DNA of 64,000 nucleotides from Polyodon spathula (lineage: Eukaryota; Chordata; Actinopteri; Acipenseriformes; Polyodontidae), in contig NC_054565.1 of NCBI RefSeq assembly GCF_017654505.1, positions 2,525,468 to 2,589,467 on the forward strand, written 5' to 3'. The position numbers and the translations under genes are program-made. Shown in pieces: positions 1 through 12,080 of this stretch. Numbering within the stretch: the stretch's first letter is position 1; each line of letters begins with the position of its first letter. Under the pieces are notes generated by a model, which worked only from the letters and a program-made list of their open reading frames with translations, was not told the DNA's origin and ran no database searches.

Positions 1-37
1 AGATTAACTGGCTAATGGTTAACAACAGAGACAAATC

Positions 38-55
38 GGGGGGGGGGGGAGGGGG
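38..55 (+). repeat. Poly-G run with one interruption
   Basis: Twelve G, one A, five G. Runs of this kind can form quadruplex structures and are prone to length error in assembly. Confidence 0.85.
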
Positions 56-250
56 TAAGATACGGCTTTGCAATTGATCTCCTGTGCTTATCTAAAAGAA
101 GTTATTGATCTGAGGTAAGACTTTTTTTTCTGTGCAATACTTGGTTTAGAATTGTTTGGAAGAACTGCTTTATTAAATATAAAATAAACCCTCTGGATGA
201 AACCAGTCCTAAAAAAGAGCATTTGAGAGAGAGAAGACTAAAAGCACAAG

Positions 251-292
251 GAAGAACTCACAATGAAGAACTCACAAGGAAGAACTCACAAG
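251..292 (+). repeat. Short tandem repeat, three copies of a 14-mer
   Basis: GAAGAACTCACAAK is repeated three times without gaps, followed by a partial fourth copy (GAAAAAC). Confidence 0.85.
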
Positions 293-507
293 GAAAAACG
301 TTGAGCGATGGCTAGTCTTGGGACATGGCAAAACTGAAGAGATAATCCTTAACCAGCATCTTTGCATCCATCCATGAACACAAGCAGCAAAGTGTCTTTT
401 TCTTGATTCATTTTCATTTTTCCATTTCAGTAGAGACATTATTCAGTGTGTTCCAAATAGTGAAGCTCCCACTGAGGTTTAAGCAAAGTAAGAAAGATGT
501 TCAGTAC

Positions 508-529
508 AAAAAAAAAAAAAAAAAAAAAA
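508..529 (+). repeat. Poly-A run (22)
   Basis: Uninterrupted A homopolymer. No retroposon body was recognised directly upstream. Confidence 0.9.
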
Positions 530-3469
530 CATTGGGTTTCGTACAAGAAACCTAGGATCAAAAGCTAACCTTTCCATGTACTGTACTTTCAGATTTATTT
601 AAATGGTTTAAGAGCTCTTAAGCAGTCTCTCCGAAATGGAAGCCCTAGATTAACATGTATGATTAACATGCCCTTTTTTTTTTTATAAAATAAGTTGCTG
701 TTTCCGTTATCTAATTCTTTACATCACTAGCCCTGTGACGTGAGCAGTATAAAAATAATAATCATAATAGGATTTATATCAGTTACCAGAGGTTAAACCC
801 TGGAACAGTTTCCTAAAACATATAGTTAAGTTCAACTGGATCTGTACAGAATCTATAAAAAGAATGGGTTCTGATTTTTAAACTTAAAAAATAAAACAAA
901 AAAAAAACAACTTTAATTCAGCATCAAGATTGAGAGAATTTTCTTGATAAATAAAACAGAATTTACACACATTTCTTCGCAAATACGATCAATAAAAAAT
1001 ACCTGTCGGTTGGTTAAGAAGTGTCTTGGTTTATAATAGCTGCACGACATTAATTAAACTACCTGTTAATAGACACATTATTTTCAACTGAACAAAAATA
1101 AAATGAGGGATAGAAATGAAGGTAGAAAGTCAGGTTTCATCCTATAACAGAACTGCTGTAAATATGCCAGCACAATAAATTTGGGCTTTTTTTCAACTTG
1201 CATGTCAGTCTTACAATTAAGGAGAATATATTAAAAAGAAGGGGCCTGTACACATACTGTGTTGCTGGTACAGACAGCATGCTTTAAGAATGCCACTGTG
1301 AATAAACATACATGAATATCAAAAAGAAAAAGGATCACAAATGCAAGAAGAAGGGGTGCAAACACCAGTGGGAATGAAAAAAAATTAATAACAGGTGTGT
1401 TAATATATTGCATTCTCTACAGATTCAGAGCCAAAATTAGCCAATTTAGTGAGACTGAGCAAGGGAGGTAAAGAGATTATGACAAGTATGCCCTTTGTGT
1501 AAAGCCATGTTAAAGAATATCCTTCAAGCCGTACTGATATTTTGGCCCAGGGGAAACATCATTGAGAAAACAAGGAACTAAAAGGGCTATAAAGCAACGT
1601 GGATAGGAGAAATAGTTGGGCTCCAGGCTAGCAAAGCACAAGGGAGACCCAGTATTTATCTGTTTTATGACTGCGCCTGGCATTCTAATGTGATGCCTGT
1701 GCTGTGATGAATTGGTACGAGTACAGACTTAAACAAAAGCAACGTTTTGCTTGTAAATCTTGGGTAGAACAGGAATAGAACACCCTGACACAGGAGAATT
1801 CAACCTATCCCAGTTTCACAAAACTGTTAGGCTGCTGCAAAGGACATCCGCTGAAAATAAAATGATGATAACATGCATGTCTCAGCCAAAGAAACTTCTC
1901 ATCCTGTTAGTAAACTGCATGTTTGTAAATGACTGTAAGGTTATACCGCATACATCTATTATCATTGCATGTAAGCGGTCAGGAATATTTAGAAGCTGAC
2001 TTGTGGTAACAGCACATGAGTTACAGTACTGTGTAGAAGCCTAAAGAGCTTGACAGAAACCATTGAAATGACAGTACCTTTAACTACCATATTTTATCAT
2101 TATGGGATTGAAAGACATGTACACGCAAACTTTTGAAATATATTTGGCTTAAACTACTCACCTACAAGGGTCCATTGAGTCAAGACTATCAGCCCTGCCA
2201 ACTCCCCTCACTTTATGCAACTTGACATTTTGGTATGATAGAACTGATACTGCATACAATGGAATTACTTTTAAAACTTGTAAAACAATACATGGTAAGG
2301 TTTGATAAATGCAAGGTGTAAATGCTAACTTTGATTTGATTGACCTTTAATGGGCTTATCATGCAATATGCAATTTGTCATTTTGTCATTGTGAAAAGCC
2401 AACTGCTGTGTGGCACTTCAGCACCATAATTTATACCTCAAATTCTGCCTTTCCATAATTATAATACCCATGCTTTTTAATGATTTCACAGGGCTATGCA
2501 CCTGGTCAATAGACATAACAGGTGCACGAACAGCTGATTTGTTCTAGAACAGCATGCTGGTATGTCACCATTGGGACTCAAGATCACATTCTGGTCTTCT
2601 TCCTATTGATTCATTTTGGGGTCAAGTGTTTGTCTTTCAAGCCCATAGGTGTCGTAAATCAGACCCTGTGTGTTCTCTTTTTAAATGTGTAGATCCAAAG
2701 ACACATTCTGAGCCTGCTCAGCACAATGCACTCACCTCGCTCCTAAATCAGACACATATCTGAAACAAGTTCATACTACTGCTGAGATGTGTTTCCATGG
2801 TAATAAAATAATTCCCTCATTTAACAGCCATAGCCTTTGATCTCTGACATCATGGATTAAGGAGTTCCATAATCACTGTGTCTCACGCCACAACAATTTT
2901 GTTATTTGTAATTATAGAAAATACTGTATATCCACGATCAATTCATGTTTTATTTTTTCAGACAGATTTGCAAAATCAGCGCTTCAATCAGGATTACAAG
3001 TAAAACTGATGAATTTGTTTTTTTATAACAGCTGTTGTAGGCAACTGTAGCTATACAGCAACGACTGCAGCTTTTCAAGCAAAAATTCTCAACAGATTTT
3101 TTCATTGCCTACGTGACTTGTTGTAACTAGCACCAATTACACTACCGGTACTCTTAATGTTCTTAGACTAATGTATCAAATGTTCAAAAGCAGCATATAC
3201 ATACCCTTTAATTGATCCAAGACAGTGGTTCTCAATTATTAATATTTTTTTTTAATCTTGGTGGACCACACAATAAACAGCATAGTTTAAAGAAATCACT
3301 ATAATATTAAGAATAACTGTAGACTTACCTTTCTTTGTTTGAACCCAATGGCGGGCCTGTTTCTGTGTTTTAAAGAATGGTTCAAGTTTACTTTTCATAA
3401 CACAAATTAATTTTTCATAACAGGAAGATTCTATGCTTCAGTGAGTAATTCAACTGGTCAAGAGTAGGC

Positions 3470-3690
3470 TACTCTTGGGTGTCTCGATCTTTCCATAAAC
3501 AGTGCTGACATAAACTGCAAGTGGAAGCATTTAAAAATGCCAGTAATGTATTTTTGTAATGCGTGGATGTTGAACTTTGTCTTTGCCTCCTTTTTTGTAT
3601 CTTTTCATTATCAACAAAAATACATGTTTGGCATTTTTAAATGCTTCCTCTTGCGGGTCATGTCAGCACTGTTTACGGAGCGATTGAGAC
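3470..3690. repeat. Long imperfect foldback inside the hAT element
   Basis: The left arm, about 3478-3541, pairs with the right arm, about 3629-3691. The best paired blocks are TAAACAGTGCTGACAT with its complement and GGAAGCATTTAAAAATGCCA with its complement. A loop of about 87 bases separates the arms. Mismatches are scattered, as expected for an old inverted duplication. It may be a second MITE nested in the hAT element, or part of that element's own structure. Confidence 0.65.
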
Positions 3691-3885
3691 CAGCAAGGAG
3701 GCTTCATTCATTTGAATTAATTTGAAAATTTGAAAACCTCTAGTTTAAAGCTTACAAGAAATAGAACCTTGTTTGAGGGAAGAAAATATAATAAAACTGT
3801 TTTTTTTTTTTTTGAAAAATAAAAGAAAAAACGTTTTTTCTTTTTTTTTTATTGTATCCATTTTATAAACGGGATAACACACTCC

Positions 3886-3943
3886 AGGGCTTGTGTGTTG
3901 TGTTGTACAGTCATATGTTAATGCAACACAACACACAAGCCCT
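3886..3943. repeat. Perfect 20-bp hairpin
   Basis: AGGGCTTGTGTGTTGTGTTG at 3886-3905 is exactly complementary to 3924-3943, with an 18-base loop. The perfect match contrasts with the mismatched foldback nearby, so this inverted repeat may be younger or recently corrected. Confidence 0.8.
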
Positions 3944-4227
3944 GTGTTGACTGCACGTGAGCTCAATACACAAAAACTCCTTAGTAAAGAATAGATTTTA
4001 GACACTCCAAAACTATATATGACAGAGAATTTAGACCTTTTTTTTAACTTGGAGATATTCTCCATGTACGTGTTTTCTTCCTGCTTCTGTAGCTGAGTTT
4101 TTAAGGTCTCAAATATTGGTTTTGCAATGGGATCTATAAACTATGCTGCCGCTTCCTTTCTGTAATTATGTAACCTTTTCACTGACCACCTGAAGGGACC
4201 CAGCGGACCACAGATTGAGAACCACTG

Positions 4228-7200
4228 CATTAAGAGATTATTCACACTTTGAAAAAGACTTGTCATTGAATTTAGTACTTATAAATTATTGAAGGTGTTA
4301 CATATATTTTTTTTCCCAAGGTACACTATAATGTCGATGAATACTGTATGTTGGTATTGCACTGAGCACTGAATCCAATAGGTGAAGAGTTATCCACTGA
4401 TATACTTTCACCACTCCCTCCCTCCCCCACAATCAACATTGAGGGGTCTTTTCAGAAGCAGTTCTCACTGGAATGTTTGTTAAAACTTGACAAATAATGA
4501 TCTAAGCAGAAACTATAACAGATAATCATGCAGAACTAACATAATAAGATATTCACCAGTTAAGAAAAGATATATTAGGGCAATGATTTATTGCACGCCT
4601 TAGAACTCAAATTCTTTGCTGGGATTTAACATGTCCTATAGTTGCAAAAACTGATATGCATGCTTGCAAGGACTCAAGGGCATTTTCAAAGCTAAATTCC
4701 ATTGTTCCTTTTACAGGTTTGGAGTGATTCATTTTTTTTTTTAAAGAATCATCTCTCCTAACCTGATTTTATGTGCGTGAGCCTCTTAGATTTAGAGCTT
4801 GCATACTTGAGTCTATCTGTGTTGGCTTATGAATGCATATCAATTTACTTTTTATTTTGCATGTATAGTAAATCCCTGGTGGACAGATATAATTGTGTGA
4901 GGCTTAGAACGCTTATATTGAGGTCTAAGCTCCAAATTGTGGACTTTGTTTAGCATTGACACAAAATGATCATGATCTGAAGTAAAAAAAAAAAAAAAGA
5001 AAAAAGAAAAAATGAAATCAGATACAAAATAAATAAATGTATGAGTCCTTCTTTGGCGCTTCACCAATTAATTTTTGCTCAGCATGTAAAAACGGGTCTC
5101 CCTCTTCAAAGGAAAATTGTTCATAGTTATACAGGGCCCATATAACATTGTAATTGCAAAGTAATTAGTACAGTCGTTATTTCAACATTACTTGGTAACT
5201 CTAGTAATTGGTATAACCATGAAAGCAAGGCATTTATTTACAGTGTAAGACGGTTGTGACCATGTACAGTAATGACTGCAGTGTGCCAGACATTTAAATC
5301 TCATTAACCCAATGCGTGCACTTTCTTCAGCACGACATTCTTAATACAGTATGAATTGTGTAAATTATTACAGTGTGAGCCCACAGCTTAAAATGTAATG
5401 TTACCTTTTTATATTGTTTGCAATATTATTCTGGGTGTTTCTGATTTCAATTACTTTCTGTGCTTTTTTTCCACCTCAATTCAGGAGCTGCTTTTTAGAC
5501 GCCTGCCATAGATATATGAAACCTAGGCTAGATCTACCAGAGTGTCCAATACACTGTTGTGCACTAGATGGTAGTGGTGCTTACTAATCTAGCCTACATG
5601 ACATGACATGTCTATGGAAGGGAGATAGGACTACAGAGCACCTTAACACAAATATCAAAAAGTTAACACCATGCTGCCCTTTTGAAAATGCCTTATTCCG
5701 TTTCGATCTGCACAATAAAAACAGTCCATAAAACTCATCAAGTTCCAAAGTCAGCCTAGGGTTGAAGCTGGTACCCATGTATTAATGTCTTACAGGTAAT
5801 ACTGTGTTCATTATTAGGTTAATCAATTCCAAATGTGAAGTTATTAATCTGCATAGACTAATCAATAACTATTGCTCCAGTGAGTTTTATATTAACGTCA
5901 ATAATTTGAATCACTTCAAACTCACAATTAACATTTCCCACCTATAAGGTCACTATAAAACTCTGGAAATATCAATAATAGCAAATCAAATCCCAACCTT
6001 TCTGATATTTACGGCCCTACATTATCTTATGAAGCACAACATGATATGTGTTTTATAGAAAAGCCTAAACCAGCCTTTTAACATTGATATTACATACCTC
6101 AGCGATGTGTATTGTTATCATTGGATCACATGGGAAAAGTTCACGCCCAATTCAGACAGGACAAAGACCCAACAATTCACTTGGCTATACTGGATATAGT
6201 GATGCAGAATGATTTGTGATTGAGGAGTTCCCAGGACAAAGCTTGTTTCACAATCCCCTTGCAGGACAATATGAGCATCTAAGCCATGGCACCTATGTAG
6301 CTGGTATTCTTTCAGAGACCAAAGACATACCCACTGTTCATGGGCCAGACCAGCAGTCTGGCAGCGTGCCGATCTCCTGCTCATATGACTCACCATGCAC
6401 TTTACACAGGAGTGCTTTTACTAGCTCAGCCACTGGGGACTGTTTATATTTTATTTCAATAGCCATTCAGAATACATTTTCCTGGAGCACAAGTACAGTG
6501 AAGCAGCATCTGTCATTTGCATCCAGCTAAAGCATATAAGTAAACAACACAGGCAAAAAGGATGTAAAGATGACAATTTATTCTTATTCAACAGAACAAC
6601 TTCCAGCAATTTATTGTACGGTTGTCATGTACCAAGAAGTATTTGCACTGCCCTTTCTCAAATCAATGGCAATGCAAAGTTATTCAGGTGCAGAGTTTGT
6701 AAGCCATTCATCAGTTTCATGTTTTAAATCAATAGGAATAATTTTCAGCCATTTTCTAGTTAACATTAAAGTACTCACAGGAGCATGGGAGAATTGATAA
6801 CATCATCAAACATTGACTCTTTTGCCATCTTGTATCTGAGAATACAGTACAGTATGGCCTAACACTTTACTGGGACATAATAAACTACATTATATATTGC
6901 ATGTGGTTTTCTTTAAGCAAAAATGACAGTTATTTTTCGTGTATTAATATCAGATAAAATGTGGCCAAAATGATGTGTTAGGAAGAGTTTGATTTTAGTA
7001 AGAACAAAAAGCTGCTAGATCTGGAAAGTGTCCCTCTTATCCTCTTTTTAGCTCTGCTTGTAATAATAACCCTTTCCTCTCCTTTTCTTGAACTCAAGAA
7101 AATGTTCAGGTATTTTCTTAATGTCAGTTTCTTTTGGATTAAAGCATTCAGGCGACCATGAAGGAAATTATAATCAGCCTGTTTAATGAAACTATTACAT

Positions 7201-9485
7201 TGGACGAATTCAGAAGAAACCTTTAATAATGTACAATTAGGATGAGGATTTTAAATGATGAATACCTTTTTGAAGCAGTCTGATATTCCTGAAATGGAAC
7301 TATACTATTGTTAACAAAACCACGACTAGCCTTTACGACTGGTAAACTTTATTTCATATTTCAGGCTTTTGAAAAACAAAATGAAATAATACCGCTTTCC
7401 CAAAATACATTTGATAATATTTATAACATCATCATAGCAAGCTCACTGCGAGCAAGCATTTTAATTAATATTACAATTCTGTGTCACTGTGATGTATTGG
7501 ACTGACAAAAAGACTTTTCATGCATTATGATAAGAACTGGCTAATATTGGCAGGGAATGAATCAATTGATTCAAATATATTTCCCTATAAAAGTGCTGAG
7601 CTACTGTTAGGACAATAAATCAGCCTAGTTTGACTTCAAGGATATGGTAATACATTCCATTAATGGGAACTACTCAGAAGAGGTATTATGCAGAATAGTC
7701 TGCATAATTGCAAATGGCTTTTATAAATATGTGTCTTCCTGAATTACACCTTTCCAACTAAGTGTGGAAGAATCCCCTTGTTTCTTTGATCTATGCAAAC
7801 TACATGTTGAATAATTAGGGAAACATTAAAGCATATTATGTTCAGAACACATCTCAAAGGCTCTCGTGGGTAAATGGCACCTAATGTGACTAACACTTCC
7901 CCATAATCTAAGTGCTACAGTCCCAACTTAACACCTAAACAAGCTGTAAAGTGTAAACACAGCTGAAAGGGATGCTTATGCCTCAAACTCTAGGGCACAA
8001 ACTGTACAAGGGGAGTATTGTATGGTGTTTCACAACTGAAAATGAAATATAATTTATTTCATGGTAGCTTTACATGTGTCGTGGGCCTTTCATTCATATA
8101 ATCCATGTGAAAGATTTCTTACAAGGACAAGAGGTAACCCTGCTACACATATAAACATAGCAGGCATTTTACTAATTAAACATCGACAGTAAAGAAAATG
8201 TTTTAAAAGCTAATGCAACAGGTAACATTCTGAATGAAAACTGTTTTTCGGTTTACAGGTTACCATAGTTACAGTATGTTAACATAAAAGGGAACATTAT
8301 AAAGTATTGTTATACACTGTGAATGTGGGAAGAAAAATAGGTTAGCACTGGCAATAGACTATTTGGCTGCATAGGAAGAATAAAGAAGGGATTGGTAAAT
8401 CAACAGCATATCGCATTAACAGGCAGCAGATGAGAACACGTTTCAGTTATCTCTGGTCTGTCAAAGTTTTGTTTTATTAAGTGTTTCTGGTTATGCGCTA
8501 TTAAGTCACTGTTATATCCCCGGTACATTATTCATATCATGTCATTTATGGTTATGCTGATTGTATTGTCTGTAAATGTTGTATCACTTTCAAGATTTCC
8601 TGATTAATTACTCAATTTATTGTGCAGTGTATACATTGTTACAAAAACCTGCAAAGTGTAGATAGACATTTAACCACACTGTAACTATATGTCATATACC
8701 TGCAGTTATAATGAGGCTGCAGATCTTTAAAGTTCAACTTTGAGCTATTGAATTGTCCCACTTTTACCACTAAGTTATTATGCAATTTTTTGAAATGAGT
8801 AAATCCTGTCTGTAGTAATAAGAGAGAGGTCTGTTGGCTTTGGGATAGTCTGGATTTTCTGGAATCTATAGGGAAATATTTAAAAAAATGGGTCAGTCTC
8901 TTTGCAAATCATTTCTCTCTGTATCATCCACATGCTTTGGATAATGCATACAGAACATATTACACAAATTCATGCAATATTATATAGTATGTAATGAAAT
9001 ATATTTTCACTTCAAGTGCTATTTCTACACTGCATATAGTGCCATCAGTGGACAAATGTTGGTCAACTATTGTAATTTCAAATATGGTCTACGTTTCCTG
9101 CATAACCTGGAACAGTGCACTTGATTAATTTATCAGGCAGTTTTTGTTCTGTGCTGTATGACATTAATGTCATTATCTTGGTAGGATTTTGGTTATTTCA
9201 ACTGTGCATCTAAAACACCATGTGATTGGGCTGCATATGGTTGCAATGATGGTCTAGAAAGCTGTTGGCTTACATACCTAAATCTGCAGTAACCTGCACT
9301 ATGTCTCCTAGTGACTGATGATAATAGCCTGCACTATGCCAGCCCATAACACTACACTGCATTGTGAAACATGAGGTTTCACAGGTCACAAGCCAAGTGC
9401 TTGATCTGAGAGTAGTTACACATGGTCACCATATGTATAACACTGCATAATGAGACTGGGCAATTTCACAATAAACCTTGAATTG
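4228..9485. other. Noncoding AT-rich DNA
   Basis: No gene or element was identified. A somewhat less AT-rich stretch at 6118-6440 has overlapping open frames on both strands (92 codons -, 104 codons +) and a small CCAGAC/GTCTGG dyad near 6350. It could be an old repeat, but I could not assign it. Confidence 0.55.
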
Positions 9486-9487
9486 AA

Positions 9488-9535
<48 letters not shown>

Positions 9536-9553
9536 AAAAAGAAAGAAAGAAAA
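9486..9553 (+). repeat. (AAAG)n microsatellite
   Basis: About 16 units of a purine-only tetranucleotide, with one interruption near 9536. Confidence 0.9.
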
Positions 9554-10684
9554 TTCATTCATGACGCTTCATTTGATCCACTAGACCTATTTTTACTTCA
9601 ATTTCCCTTGTACATATTTACAATGCGTATATGTTTTATATGCATGCTATAGCACTTTAAATTTCACAGTGAATATGGATTTTGTTGAAAACCTGATCAA
9701 TAGGGTTTTTTTGTGTTATTTCTTTTTAATGACAATTGCTTATTTGCACATTGTGGATAAAAACGAGAACAGCTTTAGGTCTAGACATCCTCCTATCTCT
9801 CTAGCACAGAGCTATCGGGGGACAGGGGTAATTGATATATTTCCATCTCTTGGTTGCAGCACATAATAGTTGTATTGTGAATTGTTTTACATTCTATTGT
9901 GATCATGCAGACCAAGACACGGCTGTGTTACAAAGCCAACATTAGAAATATTAGTTGCTCTACGCTGGTATGTGTGGTGTTTAAGAAGCAGTAAATGTAT
10001 ATCCTCCTGTCATAGTAAGATCTATGTGGCAGTGTAAGCATAGGACACTGACCTAATGTTACAAGGACAGTGTTTCAGGACGTGTGCACTGATAATACTG
10101 TCAGGCACAGCGGGGGCAATTTAAAGGCTGTTCTGGTTGTTTAAGATAAAATGTACAATCTGTGGCTCTGTTCACATAACATCAGAATTAATGGGTTGGG
10201 GATTCATGAATCCACTTTCTTAGAAGAGCTGAGATTGTTAGCATAAACAGCATTATCATTGGAGCCCGTTTCATTATGGTGTTCTGGTCCTTTGCTTGTT
10301 TTTTTTTTTTTTTAATATATTTATTTGTAGTCGAGGTATTCAGATTTTTATAACCCAATTAAAAGCCCTGGCACCTGATCGCTTCTTATGTTGTAAGTCA
10401 CATGGTCTGAATGCCGATAAACTATTGACTTTATTGAACCTGTTAATCATCATTGGTATTATTAAAATATACATATTAAGCATGGGTACTAGTTGATAAT
10501 GTTGCAAGTGCTAATATGGTAAGAAAACTCATTTTAAATCTTTGATTATCACTGCTTGATGCCTGTGCATTAAAGGTATATCAGAGGTACTCTTTGTATT
10601 AAACTGTCAAATAAGGCCTTTTTATTCTTGGGCCATGGTATAACACATTAAAAATGGGTTTGTTGTGTAAATATTAATGAGGAA

Positions 10685-10960
10685 ATGATCAGCATTCCAT
10701 ACATTCCTGACAGATCTTTCATGTGGAAGTTTATTTATTTTACATCTGGTAATCTCCTCAGTGTTTCCAAGTGTTGGATATGTGAATCTCTTTGGAAAGC
10801 TTTAGCTAAGTGCAGGATATATGGTGGCTTGCCTGCCAGCTCCCGTACCAGTTTAGAACAGTCTGTGAACCACAAATCAAACCAAACAGCAGCTGAATAT
10901 AAAGGAATCTGGAAAGCTTTTCAGTCGTCAGCTGTACATGTACTTTATTGAGATGTGGAC
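10685..10960. promoter_or_regulatory. Candidate enhancer with paired TEAD motifs
   Basis: CATTCCA at 10693-10699 and CATTCCT at 10702-10708 are direct TEAD-type (M-CAT) motifs two bases apart. A RUNX-like AACCACAA follows near 10868. The block is free of simple repeats. Motif presence is seen; function and conservation are inferred. Confidence 0.2.
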
Positions 10961-11619
10961 TCACTCTTCCAGCATGTCTGCAGTCTTCATCCCAGAAGAG
11001 CTAGCATTTTACTGAACTGAATCTTTGCAAAATCACATCTCTCTTAAATGCTATCCTATTTGAAAGCAAATGCCATTTAACTTCAGTGCAATATGCGTTC
11101 AAACCATATACTGTGGAACGCCCCTTTGACATTTCTAAAACTCCCACAACTTATTACCTCCTGCGTACTGCATATTGAAAACATGTTTGGTTTCATCATT
11201 CATGCTGTATTTTGGAAGAATCTCCATTTGTCTTCTGACAGTAATATTACAGATATTGTAGAAATATAAGTCCCTCTTAAATCACTGCCCTCGTTAAACC
11301 AGAAAATCAACGCAGTTGACTAAATAAGTGAGATTGAATCTCATATGGGATGGTTCACTATCAATGCAGTAAGCGTGAGCTTTACCATGTATTTGGTTAA
11401 ACCAGCCGCATGAATGACCAGTGGAGTCTTACAGAGATTTAGTTTAACACCATTGGAAAAAAAATGTTATTGCAAAACATATATGGCTGGTTTCACAGAC
11501 CAATGCCGGATAATACTGTCTGCATATGATGCATTGCTGTAGTAACACATAAAGTACATAGGCGACATGATACAGAGAAAACTTCCCAAATGTATTCCAC
11601 ATTTTAAGCTAAACTTTTC

Positions 11620-12080
11620 TTGGTGTCCTGCCAGTAATGTGCATTACAATTGGCTAATTACCAATTAGACTTGGATATAACACCAGGGGCTGAGTATGTT
11701 TAGTAATTATTGATGCAGAGGACTGGGTGTTAAATAAAGTAAGCAGACTTAGTTTAATCAACTGCATGAGCTGCTCCGCTGAATTTGCTGTCAGCTTTGT
11801 CAGGTAATTATAAAGTATCCACGCGCAGGGAGAACTTTTTCACAAGTTGCGGCGACAGCCAACTCCCGTTGGCATGGGCAGCAGTTCACGTCTGCAGTCG
11901 AGGAAATCAAGTTGATGAAAATGTCACCTTGTGTGAGGTTAAAAAAATACAACCACCAATGAGTTTCTCTGAGCACATGTGACATTAACAGCAGGTCCTG
12001 TTCACAAAGCTCTAACTCAGTTTCAAAAAAGTTTGCTGTCAGTAAAAGTTATGTAAACTTGTTGTGGCACTCCCCTGGTG
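11620..12080. promoter_or_regulatory. Candidate conserved noncoding element
   Basis: This repeat-free block holds TTGGCTAATTACCAATTAG (homeodomain-like, near 11650), GTAATTATTGATG near 11703, CTGTCAG and TTTGTCAGGTAATTAT near 11790-11810, and less AT-rich sequence to 11910. Two opposed 60-65 codon frames overlap here but neither looks coding. The motif mix (TAAT cores, TGTCA for MEIS/TGIF) is common in developmental enhancers. Confidence 0.25.

Larger units (their letters stand above)
1..3222. other. Noncoding AT-rich DNA
   Basis: Apart from the short repeats near its left end, nothing is recognised. The open frames of 60-80 codons at 1231 (-), 1760 (+) and 2554 (+) have no domain, splice context or coding-like composition. 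Confidence 0.6.
3223..4227. mobile_element. Non-autonomous hAT-type DNA transposon
   Basis: The element starts CAGTGGTTCTCAAT and ends ATTGAGAACCACTG, a perfect 14-bp terminal inverted repeat of the form known from hAT/Charlie-family transposons. GGTGGACCACA inside the left end echoes GCGGACCACAG inside the right end. The 8-base flanks (atccaaga and cattaaga) agree at only four positions, so a target-site duplication is at best decayed. The ~1.0-kb body has no transposase frame. It instead holds a large foldback at 3470-3690 and a 20-bp perfect hairpin at 3886-3943. It is a mobile-element relic, probably moved by a transposase encoded elsewhere. Confidence 0.7.

Noticed and set aside
6118..6530. 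Overlapping open frames on both strands in a less AT-rich patch
   Set aside because: No motif, no splice signals, and equal openness on both strands; probably an old repeat.
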